Below, in pieces: positions 1-11,062 of a DNA stretch of 24,832 nucleotides (positions are counted from its first letter, which is position 1; every line of letters starts with the position of its first letter). Both the position numbers and the translations under genes were made by a program. The stretch covers positions 420,013 through 444,844 of the forward strand of contig CAJJDP010000081.1 of the NCBI GenBank assembly GCA_905182995.1, in the 5' to 3' direction. The DNA is from Paramecium octaurelia. Its lineage: Eukaryota; Ciliophora; Oligohymenophorea; Peniculida; Parameciidae. The notes beneath the pieces were generated by a model. The model saw nothing but the letters and a program-made list of their open reading frames with translations, was not told the DNA's origin and did no database searches.

Positions 1-96
1 CCCCAACCCAACCCCAACCCCAACCCCAAACCCAAACCCAAACCCAAACCCAAACCCCAAACCCAAAACCCAAACCCAAACCCAAACCCAAACCCA
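1..96. repeat. Macronuclear telomere, mixed CCCCAA/CCCAAA tract
   Basis: The first 96 bases are an uninterrupted C-rich telomere strand, so base 1 is at or near a chromosome end and the chromosome extends rightward. The units in order are C4A2, C3A2, C4A2, C4A2, C4A3, four C3A3, C4A3, C3A4, four C3A3 and a final CCCA. A mix of C4A2 and C3A3 is the known Paramecium pattern; Tetrahymena uses only C4A2. The chromosome-proximal part is nearly pure C3A3 and the distal part is C4A2-rich. Single-copy sequence starts at base 97. Confidence 0.97.
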
Positions 97-1559
97 TCAA
101 AAAATCTAAGATGATTTAGAACTTGCTTGGATTCCTGATAATATCCATTTACTATTCACGTTCACATGGGCTATATGTCAACAACACTAATAAAGAATGA
201 GATATCAACATATAATAGAAGTTCATCTATCCCTTACAATGGATGAATTGATTATTTAGATTAGAATAAAATAGGCTGAAAATTCCTTAAAAATTAAAGT
301 ATATAAAGAATTAGACAAATTAAAAAGAGAACTGATTGAACCTTAAAGCAAAGAAAGCATTCCTTGAGCCGTGATAACAGAATGAATGAGATTTGGAATT
401 TAATTTTGTACCTTAATTTCCAAATTTGGGCAAATAATTAAAAACAGAGTTATATAATTTTAAGCTCTGACAGTCTCCTGCCTGAAATACTAAATTTTTA
501 AATTAATGTCTAGAATTTCCTTTTAATATCAATAACTAGTCTAAACCAATTATTGAAACTGAAGTAAACGCTATGGAATAGAATTAACAGTAAAATAGGA
601 ATTAAGGATAATCGAGATTATAAATAATATTGATTTTAACAATGTAAAAAGACTTTGAATGGCGATTTATCTTATATAGGTTTCTATACATATCTAGATT
701 TACATTATTAGATAAATCAAGGCTCTCTTAAACGAAAATGTTTGATATCCTGAAAAATGATTAATATAATGTTTCAAAATCTTTGATTCTACCAATAGTG
801 CAAGATGCTGAATTAAGTATGGCTATTTAATCCTCAGTAAAACTACTAGGTTTGTATAGAACTTTTGATTAGTAGAAGAACGACTTAAATTTGGTATATA
901 TTTTTTTATTGTTTGATTTATCTGGATGATTGTCTGAGCTATCCCTAGACAAAATCAATTTATAAAATTTCTCTATGCTTATTATAAATTTACGATCGTT
1001 ATTTTTATGTTGAGGAGGAAATTATGCAATAATTCAGAATAAAGAAACTTCGGACGAGTACTATACAGATGAGAAAATGTTGCAAATCTGCTGTCAATGT
1101 ATTTGATAATTATTACTATCCACTAAATAATATAGGTTTTGATGATATGTATCATTAAACTTATTATCACTGAATAATATATACAACAGGGAAATTTCAA
1201 ACACTATCATCAGTGATCTTGCTTAAGGAATCAAGATTAACTTGTATTGAGAGTAATACTAATGCTACTTTCGTATTTATTTGATTAGAAATAATAGAAA
1301 TAATGTGACAAAATGTTGGGAGCAAACTTACATGTTAAGATGATGATTTTTTATCATTACTACATGATTACTTTTGAGCAACTTAAACACGAAAATATCA
1401 AAACGCGATATTTTTATTAACTTCAGAAGGATTAAGACACCTGGTTCAAATTTTAAAATCTTTTAATATATCATAATTTTTATGTTTGATTTTACAAATG
1501 CATTTATGATTAAACTGGCAAATATTAAAGAATAAGCAAGAGCTGTGAATTCAACATTT
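97..1559. other. Subtelomeric AT-rich stretch, no gene recognised
   Basis: I read this with TGA as the only stop and found no frame with recognisable protein motifs. TGA triplets occur in all frames. The best short candidate starts at the ATG at 1024 on the plus strand after a purine-rich GAGGAGGAAATT and runs about 48 codons to a TGA near 1170, which is too short and featureless to call. The right end may include the decayed N-terminal part of the kinesin relic that follows. Confidence 0.5.
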
Positions 1560-2300
1560 TTGAAAGAATTATATCAAATGAGAAATGTATGAATCACAAT
1601 TTTCACGATATATATTGAGATGCAAATAGGAAATCCAACTTCGTTTATTTTCTTTATCATTATGGGTGTATGGGTACAGGGAAAACAATAGGTAGAACTA
1701 TTCTTTGAGAAGGTAAAGCAACGATTATTACTAGATGTATGAATGATCAAGCAACAAAATATTCCAAAGCTAAACAAATACAAGCATTGGGAACAAACGC
1801 AATGGTTACATAGATATATTATACGTATACATTGAGATAAATAAGAATTACATTTAGGACTTGAGAAAGAGATAAAACGTTGGCTTTAGCTGAAGTTGGA
1901 AAATACATGTACTGATTGTATTGTTAAAAGCATTAGAAATCATCGCCTAAACAGTACCATATTTTGAGAAAAATATAGCAAATTGGTCAATGAAGCAAAA
2001 TTATTAGACAAGGTGAAGTTTTCTAGTAACATCTGATAGATTTGACGAAGTAACTAAGAGCAAGACTTAAGATAGGATATTGAATGCAGTAATAATTCAG
2101 TAAAGACAGAATACCCATAAGTCGAGGTGTTACTTATTCGTATATTAGCTATAGAAGGACTCTTGGTATTGAAGATGAATCTAAGCAGTACAACAAAATT
2201 ATAAGGAGATGACAAGCATCGCAATAAAAATGTATCCTTCCAATCAAGAAGCACATTAGGTAGATTCAACATCTCAATATGAAATGGATGATATTAATTT
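1560..2300 (+). pseudogene. Decayed kinesin motor-domain gene
   Basis: Kinesins are microtubule motors with a roughly 340-residue ATPase head. Their landmark motifs appear here in the right order but in different frames separated by TGA stops and indels: a P-loop YGCMGTGKT at 1661..1687; IITRCMND, like the GIIPR element, near 1722..1745; YIEINKNYIQDL, like SYxEIYNExIxDLL, at 1828..1863; LIDL, the start of the switch II LIDLAGSE element, near 2033..2044; a degraded LTRILQDSLGG-like stretch near 2130..2170; and TSIAI..YPSN..STSQYEM, like the last motor strand, at 2212..2286. P-loop to last motif spans about 550 bp, somewhat less than in an intact motor. The switch II glycine is lost and several TGAs interrupt (for example just after the P-loop), so this is non-functional. 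The downstream tail is not recognisable. I am fairly sure of the family, not of the subfamily. Confidence 0.7.
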
Positions 2301-3479
2301 TATGAAAGTAAAAATCAATAATATTTATATTATACATAGACTTGGCTTAAAAGAAAATAATTGTAGAGATATTAAAACATTATAAATTTAATGGAACTGC
2401 TAAAATATTGTAAAATAATGTATAAAAAAAATATGATTTTTTAAAGCAAAAAAACCTTTATGCTAGCCATCCATAGAACCCAACAGAAAATGGATTACAT
2501 CGTTGTAATTTAATCTGTTATAAAGAAGAAACGCTTGTAATCTGGATTAAAAATATTGAATAGTAGTTAACTAGAGAAAGAACTATTTATTTTATATAAT
2601 AGTTAAAATTTAGATGAACAGCCAGGAAAAAGAACATATTGTAGAATGTTCTGTTTATAAGACACTTCTTACTTAATTATTACATGCTTAAGAATTTAAT
2701 GCCCTAACTATTAATCAAAGAAAATTTTAATTATGTTAAATCTCAAGACACAGCATAAATTCTCTCAAAATACACAATAACTACAACTAAAAATGATTTC
2801 TAAGAGGTTATAACAGAAAAGTATAATTATGTATTAATCAATTTGGTTATGTTTTGAATGCTATATTTTTATTGAAATATTGCTTTCACTATTAGCAAAA
2901 AAGTCAAATAAATGAAGTGAATAAGTATCAATCAAAAAAAAATGAGAATATTAATAACTGATGGCTTCCAATTTGTGAAAAAAAACCTCTTTTCCCAGCT
3001 ATGATTTTCAAACTATGCTGTCAACTAATTTTCACATCAATTCACATTTGCAAATATTTTTATTATCATCATAGCAATAATTGAGTTGATAAATTTAAAC
3101 TCAAATATTAACTTAGTGGAGCAAAAATATACTTAATAGCAAGTTAAATTTAAAGATTTAATGTGTAAATCAACTTATTATAACATTACATGTTAAACAA
3201 AATTAAGATTTTGTAATATTGTAACATATCGATTCTCAAAGTAAATGCACAATGGCAAAACTAGCATAAGAGCTGTAGAAAAAGAAAGCAGTTCAAACTC
3301 AATCATTACGGGATGTAAATGTATGAGCCTATTTTACCACATAGTCCAAATTAAATCATTATGCACTATGAAGTTGATTGAAGCATTTTCATCAGTTGTT
3401 ACAACATAAGCATAATTCAAACTTGAATGCAATTTAGATTATCATTTCACTCCAAAAGATCTCTGGTCCATATTATCAT
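2301..3479. other. Gap with only weak coding traces
   Basis: The first few hundred bases may hold the decayed coiled-coil tail of the kinesin relic (lysine- and asparagine-rich frames) but nothing specific survives. On the minus strand a TGA-free frame of about 140 codons runs from about 3452 down to about 3038, without recognisable motifs; at this base composition and with one stop codon such a length can arise by chance. On the plus strand a 24-codon frame starts at the ATG at 3252. I call none of these genes. Confidence 0.4.
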
Positions 3480-4334
3480 CTGTGTAATTAATTTACATTT
3501 TAATCATATGTAGTGCTACTAGCACTATTTTAGTTAGCAACATACTGTTGAAAGGATATTTTTGCATTACCCTTGAAAATTTGGCGTCTAATAACTATTT
3601 AATGCCATCATAACTTATCTTTATGGTTTTACTCTTGTTTAAAAATATTCAACGCCATAAAAAATTGTACCTATGTTAATCAGATGCAATATAAAACTTT
3701 AACGTAACTTAAAACTTGCTACCTTAATTTAAGTCACACTCCCTTTTTTAGTTATAAAGATTTTACACTGATTTCAATTAACTTTTGTGATTAGACTGGC
3801 AATGCCTGTTATGATAAATCCAAAACAAAAGCTCCTTAAGCTGCTGATCTTGATTCAAATGAGGAGGGTGAAGGTTATTTAACTGGATGCATTGGAGCTC
3901 AACTAAATCACTCTTAGGGTTATTTTATTTTTGGTTGGAACTTGTGCTAATGCTTAAATATATAATTACCATAAATAGAATGCCATGCCTTCCTGACTAC
4001 ATATACTATAGTTTTCATAGATCTTTGAGGCTGCAAGACATAATTGAGCGGTTGTCCTTATATACAACATTTCGATCATGTTAATTGGCATTTAATGGTA
4101 GAAATTTGCTTGGGAATATAACTATTGTTATTACTGGTAATATTCAAATGCTCCAGAACACATGAATTCGATTTTATTGCACTGTTGTCAAGTGAATCAG
4201 TAATTTAGGTTGCATAACTTAGATTAAATTCCTGCCAATATCTCACATAACAATAATTTATTACTGACAGCTATGATAATTTATGTACTTTGGGATACAA
4301 CTCTGGCTAACAACTCAACTCTTATCATTAATGA
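3480..4334 (+). pseudogene. Relic of a cysteine-rich secreted protein, surface-antigen-like
   Basis: One plus-strand frame stays open for about 850 bp apart from TGAs at 3549..3551 and 4026..4028, and ends at TGA 4332..4334. It begins with a signal-peptide-like hydrophobic run, VVLLALFQLATYC (3510..3548), with no surviving ATG. The rest is rich in Cys, Gly, Asn and Gln, with phrases such as CDQTGNACYDKSKTK and EGEGYLTGCIGA (around 3785..3895) and GCKTQLSGC just after the second TGA. Paramecium immobilisation antigens are GPI-anchored cysteine-periodic proteins with phrases of this style, and some of their genes are known to lie near macronuclear telomeres, which fits this position about 3.5 kb from the end. 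Real antigens run to roughly 2,000 residues or more, so at most a fragment remains. Family assignment is inference; the broken state is visible. Confidence 0.45.
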
Positions 4335-4579
4335 GGAATAAAAGTTGAATAATGTATTTTTTATGTTTTTGATGTAAATCTTAAATTATCAATAATTGTT
4401 TTTTAGATTAGCAATCTTTGAATATTCAAGAATGCTACTTTGAGATACTATGTTTTAATATCATATCATTAATCAGGCTTCTTATTTAGGTCATCAAATC
4501 TATGACCCAAATATTTATGGAAAATATAAATAATAGTTTCAAGTATCAAAGTTGATCGTGATAAATACAAAGCAGTAAA

Positions 4580-5990
4580 TTCAAATATTTCAATCTAATC
4601 AACAGTGACATCATTTATATTTTAAAACCTTAAATTGTTGATAGGAATTTAAATGAACAACCTACTCAGAGAATATAAAATCTATTAATAACTAAACCCA
4701 CCTTCATTTGCTTAAGTATAATACTTTTCAGACTTTAAGAAATTATTTAGCAATAAATGAGTTAATAATTAAACAAAACTAAAAAAACTTCATAAATTCT
4801 CTACCAAAATAGGTTTTCAATTAGGATAGCAAGTAATTGTAGGGAATATTAAAATAATAATAAAGTTGCCAGATGGGATATTTGATATAGGAATCATTAT
4901 AATTAGAAAAATGAATAGATGTATTTATTTGTGAATTTAATCCTAGTGGTGGAGGAACATATTAGGAAATGAAAGAATTAGGCTCAATTAAGATTGGAAC
5001 ATGGATTGAATTAAGTGCAAGTTTCTATTATCATAAACAAACCATATTTTAAGGTGAATATAAGAATGGCTAAAAATTGGGTAATGGAAGCGGTTCTTAT
5101 TATGTGATAATATCTTTTAATTCTGGTATTTTACATTTCCATTCAATTTCTTAGTGGTTTCAAATATTTTGATTTACAAGGCAATAAGGTATATGAGAGT
5201 GATAGGTCAATTATATAATTATTTATAGAAATTCTTTCTTTATTTTTTCAGAAGAATTTAGAAATAGAAAAAAGTAGGTAGATGGGAAACTTTTGATAGA
5301 TATGTTTTCAAAGATATATTAAATTTAGAGGAGGTGGTTTATATGATTTAATTAAAGATAAAGGTTCAATTAAAAATGGAAATTGGATTGAACTGAGTGA
5401 TGGATATTTTAGTGAGGCGCAGTTAACTTATAAGGGTGAATATAAGAATAACTAAAAATTGGTAGATGGGATATTAGATATAGGAAGGATGGATGGATTT
5501 TTATTTGAAAGAATGAAAGATACAATAAAGAATTTTAGTGGTGGAGGATTATACTCTCTAGTTTAAGGAACTGATTCAATAAAAATAGGCAAGTGGGTGG
5601 AGTTTACTGCTGGTTTTTTCTGTAAGTCTTAAGTCATTTACAAAGGAGAATATTTAAATGGTAATAAGATTGGTATATGGGATAATTTGTTTAGGAACGA
5701 AATTAGTGAATAATTTCACTTAATGTGGGCATATGAATATTATTTTAGTGGTGGAGAGTTATATTATTTGAGAGAAGAATTAGGTTCATTTAAGGGTGGA
5801 AAATGGATTGAGCTATCTGAGAATTATGGAAATGGAGTAGGATTATCTGAAGTGATCTATGTTGGTTAATATTAAAATGGCAAAAAAAGTTGGAATTTGG
5901 GTGGAAATGAGAAAAGATAAAGATATGATGCAAGGAAGGTTTCAAATAAGAAAGTAAATTAATTAAAATAATTAATTAATATAAATATGC
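4580..5990 (+). pseudogene. MORN-like repeat protein, multiply frameshifted
   Basis: The proteins encoded by this type of gene consist of repeats of about 60 residues of the form GGGxY...GSIKxGxWIELSxGF...QVxYxGEYKNGxKxGxWD, containing a MORN-like YxGEYxNGxKxG core; I know of large families of them in Paramecium, of unknown function. At least five repeats are visible: a partial one ending in EYQNNNKVARWDI before TGA 4883..4885; GGGTYQEMKELGSIKIGTW from about 4950; a badly worn one around 5150..5310; GGGLYDLIKDKGSIKNGNW from about 5330; GGGLYSLVQGTDSIKIGKW from about 5535; and GGELYYLREELGSFKGGKW from about 5750. Frame changes occur near 4850, 4945, 5320, 5463, 5533 and in the A-run near 5882. 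Beyond the last shift the consensus frame reads VGIWVEMRKDKDMMQGRF. No start ATG is evident. The family is clear; the number of disruptions makes it a pseudogene unless many are sequencing errors. Confidence 0.82.
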
Positions 5991-6621
5991 ATAATTTCTT
6001 ATTGTAAATATATGATACTTACTAATATTATAATAAAATAAGAATCTTTTCTAGCTTAAATTAGTAAATGAAAGAAATTAAGGATGATAATTTAGAAGGA
6101 TTTATTGTAAATAAATTAAAAAAATTATCATTTTTCACTCATCATTGTATCCTTTATGAGAATATACTCTGCAAATAAAAGGCTCTTTAGTTAATTTTGA
6201 TGGCAGAAAAGGATGATAATGTTGAACTAGGTGAAAATCATCACATGGTTGGCCAAGAGATTGGTGTTGGTACTGTTTTTTTTAACTCTAAACTTTAGAT
6301 ATCTCGCTATTTCATATAGCAAGGTCTCTAGCGTTTATACTTAAAGTTGGGGTTTGCAACAAAAGTTCCAACAAATTGAATGAGTAGAAATTTGATTTTT
6401 TAACGCATTTTGTAAACATAGATACTGTGTAAAAAAAAGAATATTAGACATAGAATTAGAATTGGTAGTTAAAACTGAAATAGTGTTTTAAAACAAGACT
6501 ATACTAAAAATATTTGATAGAACATAAATTGATTCAGCGTTTTGTTAATTAACAATGAAGGTTAGCAAAATCTGAAATTTTCCTCTATAAAAGTTAATTA
6601 ATTAGAAGAAGGAGCTTTTGA
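5991..6621. other. Gap, nothing identified
   Basis: This is AT-rich sequence with only short frames. A 58-codon plus-strand frame from the ATG at 6201 to a TGA near 6380 starts with an acidic MAEKDDNVELGENHH stretch, but it resembles nothing I know and has no supporting context. The left edge is the presumed 3' trailer of the MORN-like relic. Confidence 0.4.
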
Positions 6622-7047
6622 GAAAATCCTATAATTAGGGAGCATAAGTACTTTGGTTCAGTGAATAATAAGCTGCGTTTGACACGATCTAAAGTTGAAA
6701 TTCTAAAGAGGAGGATATAGTATATTTCTTGTAAGCTATTGGTTAGTGAGATGTTTCTTTTAGGGAAAAGTGAACTTGGAAAATTTTTGCAAGACCTCAT
6801 ATAAAAAGTATTGTACAAAAGCTTTATGAAGACTGGCTTAAAGTGGAACCTAAGTTAATCCATCTTATAGTAATTTACTGGACTAAAAATTTTTTTGACT
6901 ACTTTGATAAAGGTTTGTTATTTATTTATCCAATATCACTCTAAACACCAACCTATAGTAATCAATATAACAAAAAACCTTGATCCAAAATTTAAGTATC
7001 ATAGATGGCACTAGGATAAATTAAAGATATATTTTCAAAAAAACTGA
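6622..7047 (+). pseudogene. Unrecognised coding-like frame, no start codon
   Basis: A plus-strand frame is free of TGA for 141 codons between TGA 6619..6621 and TGA 7045..7047. Its first 65 codons look protein-like: charged and evenly mixed, beginning ENPIIREHKYFGSVNNK and continuing with RLTRSKVEILKRR, then MFLLGKSELGKFLQDLI. The latter half becomes hydrophobic and less convincing. There is no in-frame ATG at the left and no intact neighbour, so if coding it is an internal exon or a gene fragment. I do not recognise the family. The standard-code frame on the opposite strand is a shadow. Confidence 0.25.
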
Positions 7048-7222
7048 AGCCACCAAATTATATTTCAAGATATTAAAGTATTCTAAAGATTTATACGAGT
7101 ATATAAAAGGACAATCTGTAATTAGGACTAATTGGTTATGTGTCAGTTTTTAATAGCTTTCTTTAATCATGTTGATATTTTATTCATCTTTTTTAGAAAG
7201 AAGAGGAGGATCGTAGGTGGCA

Positions 7223-7438
7223 TCAGCCAAACTGCTCTGTGGTGTAGTCTAATATACTTCCTCTGTCATTCAAATTATATCTCCTTAAGATGATCAGACC
7301 AAATAAATGTTTGGTTTGCAGGCGTTGCTCTAGTTGGTCTTTTGGATACTGAAGACCAACCAGCAATCCTCTTTCATAGCTATATCCTGCTGAAACCTAT
7401 GATAACCTATTAATTAGGTATATGGCACAATCAATTTC
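7223..7438 (-). pseudogene. Unrecognised coding-like fragment in a less AT-rich patch
   Basis: A 72-codon minus-strand frame runs from 7438 to TGA 7223..7225. It reads EIDCAIYLINRLSQ, then VSAGYSYERGLLVGLQYP, then KDQLEQRLQTKHLFGLIIL, and ends in DYTTEQFG. The stretch is noticeably richer in G and C than its surroundings and has balanced amino-acid use, which is why I list it. There is no start codon, and plus-strand frames over the same bases are also partly open, so the strand is uncertain. No family recognised. Confidence 0.2.
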
Positions 7439-9290
7439 TCATTGGAATTCAATAGATAATTGGTATATGTTCAGTTTTCAAAGTATATCTGATCAATAGA
7501 TATATTTGCTTTCGGCAAATTACTAAACATGACATTCTGTTGATGCTGACTGATTAATTGAGCTAAAAATAAACCTTGATAATGGAAAAAAAGCAAAAAT
7601 AAATGAATTACATTCGCACTCCTAGAAATATTTGGTGAAAGGAAAAGATATTTTTAGCGGAAAATTCTTCAAGATAGGAAAACTGCTCATACAGCTGCAG
7701 CTTTATAAAACTGAAATTATTAACTGTTTCTTTTCTATATTTGGCGGTAAAAAGAATAGTTTACTTAATCTATGGAATATGAAAATAAATAAAAGAATTA
7801 ATTAATTAGGGTAGAATGAATTAATGAAAAAGATTGATAAATGAAAAGATAAGCATTTTTTGAAAAGTTTTAGTATGCATCATAATTCCTCTATAAATAT
7901 CTGTAAGGATAATTACCTTTTAATGATTTTTTATTCTTTGAGTGGAGTTATATACTTGAAGGTAGAACTAATTTTCAGAGTAAATTTATTATTTTACAAG
8001 TTTTTATAGCATTTGAATATCTAAAAGAAATTTATTATTACGAATGAATTCATGTAAGTTGAATTTATTTTCATGTAATTTTCTATTTCTATCAAGGAAT
8101 AAATGCACACGATTATTCTAATTGATATTTTTTCAATTTTTCATTGATTGATGACTATCTTAGGTGTGTTTAACCTGGATTGATGAGATTTTGTTTACTT
8201 AAAATATCAAAAAAATTATATTTCAAAGCCTGGGTTAAATAATTTGGATTGCCTTCATGGCTCCTCAAAAAAAACCATTCAATTCAATATAATGGTAAGA
8301 TGAATTCTATTTTACATAAAAGCATTAGTGGTGAATATAGCGAATAGCTTTCTTGTAGAGGAGCATGAAAACCCATCTCCAAAGATACAAGGTTGTATTT
8401 TAAGTGGAAGCAAGAAATGGAATGGTTCTTGGACATAATGAAGCGAAAACCTATAACTATTAATAATAATTATTAACTGCAAAAAAAAGTTAGAGGTCGA
8501 GGAAAAGAGGAGATGTCACTAAAAAGGCACTAAAATACAAAATCATCTTCCTTTAGGACATCACAAAATTCATCAGCTTCTAAATCTTGATTAGGTATTG
8601 ATGGGAAAGGGCAAAATGAAAGGGTTTTATTCACAAGAAGGACATTAATAAAACATGAGAAAGAGTAGAAGTACTTCTTTATAATAGAATTTGTATCATA
8701 TTGGTTGGACAAGAAGGAAAGAGGATACAGAAGGAGAGAATAACTACTCAACTTAATGAAGATATAATAGTTAAATCTAGTTATAACTAATTAGAGTTCT
8801 TCCGATCATGACCATAAGAAATGAAGTGAGAAGTGTGAAGGAGAATTGATTGTGTTCATGGTCAAAACCTGACGGATTGCTTTGTCTGAATTCAAAAGTC
8901 AAAATATATTTATGTCAATAAATTTAGAATGATTAATTATAAATATTATATTTTTCCAAATAATAACTCAACATATATAGCTAATCTAGAATTTATGTAT
9001 TTTGATTGATGAAATGTGGGTTTTGCATCAAGATTTATTCTATAAACCTTATTAAGAGCTAATTAATTTTTTTATAAGAAGATAACAGCGACACTATTTA
9101 CCTCATCTAAGAACCATTTTCAGCACTCTACATTGGCCTCAAAAGCTTTGTTTTTGGTGTCGGAACTATTTTTAAATTAATTCATAATGCCTTTATGGTT
9201 TGATACTCTATATATGGTAATTTTGGTAGAGATCTCCTCACTAAATAAAACAGTTGGAACATAAAATTTCAACAATGATTGCAACTTTGA
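7439..9290. other. Long AT-rich gap, no gene recognised
   Basis: I scanned all frames with TGA as the only stop. TGA is frequent and no known motif appears. A plus-strand frame from about 8365 to 8590 is open and charged, but its composition follows the local base content. No repeat, RNA gene or mobile-element signature was recognised. In a Paramecium macronuclear chromosome, normally densely packed with genes, a barren stretch of this length is itself unusual. Confidence 0.45.
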
Positions 9291-9563
9291 GAACTTAAGA
9301 AAGTATTGGTCCAATAGGTGTAATTCGCCGAAGATCAATGCACTAATAGAGAACTCTTCTTAAATTCTGCCTTTTATTTGAAAGAAAACAAGGGCTTTAT
9401 GTAGGTGGTACCTGTGATAAGTATAATTTATGATTACGATAAAATATCATAATCACTACTCTGTATTATCAAGATAGGTTCTATTTAAAATAACTTATAC
9501 TTAAAAAGAGGACAGCAAGTGAAGAACTCAATTAAATTGATCAAAACATCATTTCACATATGA
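9291..9563 (+). pseudogene. Unrecognised coding-like frame
   Basis: This plus-strand frame of 90 codons lies between TGA 9288..9290 and TGA 9561..9563. It begins ELKKVLVQQVQFAEDQ, continues NRELFLNSAFYLKENKGF and later has LKRGQQVKNSIKLIKTS. Several glutamines come from TAA/TAG, as expected for ciliate coding sequence. It has no start codon, its middle is less convincing, and I see no known domain. It is best treated as a possible gene fragment; chance is not excluded. Confidence 0.2.
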
Positions 9564-11062
9564 TACTTATGATTAATTCGAAGTGTGAAGAATATTTCTT
9601 TATCCTATCTATACATAAACCATTCTATAAGGTATGGTGATTCTAATATTTATACAACCTGAATGTTAACCTTAGTTCCCCAATACGTAATAAGTGATTC
9701 ACCATTTAAATACAGAAACCAGTCAATCTTTTTAGGACAAATTGCCCTTTGAGAAATCTTCAAGACTTTGATCCATAAATATAGACTTACTATTAATAAT
9801 TTTCTTATAAATGAGAGGTAGAATCAATCTCGATTTATCAACTTGATAATTGAAAGCTTGGCATTAATGAATAAATATAAAAAATTTAAACTATCCAAAA
9901 ATAACAACCATTTTTTTTGCCATCCGATAGCCAAAAAGAGAGGTAAGTATTACATTCTGAATGTCGCTTTTCTTTGGCGAATTTACACATTTTTGGCTTT
10001 TATTTCATCTTTCTCTATTGAAATAAGAACAATCATATTTTAAGATATAAAAAAGAATCAATGACATATACATAGTCAGGAGCAATAATTTTGCTGAATG
10101 ATGACTAAACATTTTTTTCTTTTCCCTTAGATAATATAAAAAATTAACTTTCTTATTTTGACTATATACTTTTCCATTTCTTTATGTTTTAAAGACATTT
10201 CAATTCTTATTGCACGTTAAATATCATAAAGCTTTCTAAGTTATAAATTTAAAGGATAAATGCTGGTAAAAAAGGACACAAACCTAAATAAGGAAGAATA
10301 ACCACCATCTAAAATTTTTTTGAAAATCACATTTTACAAAGTTTTGAATTTTCAATTATTAATTCAAATAGCAATAACATATAATAATAATTTATTTATA
10401 AATGAGTATTCCCTTTTCCTTTTGTAATTAAGACGAATTAACTTAAGTATTGAGTAGATTGATTTCTAAATTAAAATACAATTTTCAAAATATTTAGTAA
10501 TTTCTTCTATTCAAAGCATGATAAATCAAAGGTTAAGTTTTGTATGTACTTTATTGGTTTTTGAGAAAGAATATATTTTTCTCTTATAAATCTATGATAA
10601 GAATTGTTCGAATCAAAATTTCTGATTATTAAAAAATAGTTGGATTAAATTAAATAACAGCAAAGCTTTGCAAAAGAACAATTTTATGAGCTTGCAATAA
10701 GGTGAGAGATTGAATACTTAAAGAAATATTTCTATCTGAGACAGATTAAAAGCGGCTAGATGGCAAAATCTGAAAATAGTTCGCTCAAATGATTTCAATT
10801 GAGAAAATATGTTTACCAGTTTATTGACTGATGGATCTTGCTGATGTTACGTTTTCTTTTATGACTTTCCTTTATTTTAGAAGGCTTATACTTATTATTC
10901 CGCTACATGAATAGATCTTTATGATAAAAGGGTACAGTTAAGACAACAATCAAAGTAATCTTACTTAATATATCACTCTATTTTTTCTAAGCAGGCGCAA
11001 CGATTATACTTATTTTATAGTATAAGGATATTTTATAAAGCTAAGACTAAATTTATAAATTT
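9564..11062. other. AT-rich gap, no gene recognised
   Basis: About 1.5 kb with frequent TGA in every frame. The 66-codon standard-code frame from the ATG at 9843 (plus) has no recognisable features and ends at a TAA that would be glutamine here, so its apparent end is meaningless. No repeats, hairpins or RNA genes stood out. Confidence 0.45.

Noticed and set aside
1574..1783. 69-codon minus-strand standard-code frame
   Set aside because: It is antisense to the kinesin P-loop region and has no motif of its own.
3038..3452. About 140-codon TGA-free minus-strand frame
   Set aside because: It has no motif, start or context. With one stop codon in AT-rich DNA this length is expected by chance a few times per window.
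3887..4084. 65-codon plus-strand standard-code frame starting MHWSST
   Set aside because: It is a different frame from the Cys-rich relic frame over the same bases and has no protein-like features.
6720..6830. Possible resemblance of the LLGKSELGKFLQDL stretch to gamma-tubulin complex proteins
   Set aside because: It rests on one short helix-like stretch; flanking residues did not support the family, so no function is assigned.
7332..7362. 9-bp perfect inverted repeat (GTTGGTCTT / AAGACCAAC) with a 12-base loop
   Set aside because: It is isolated, has no T-run or gene end beside it, and is within what chance gives in a window this long.
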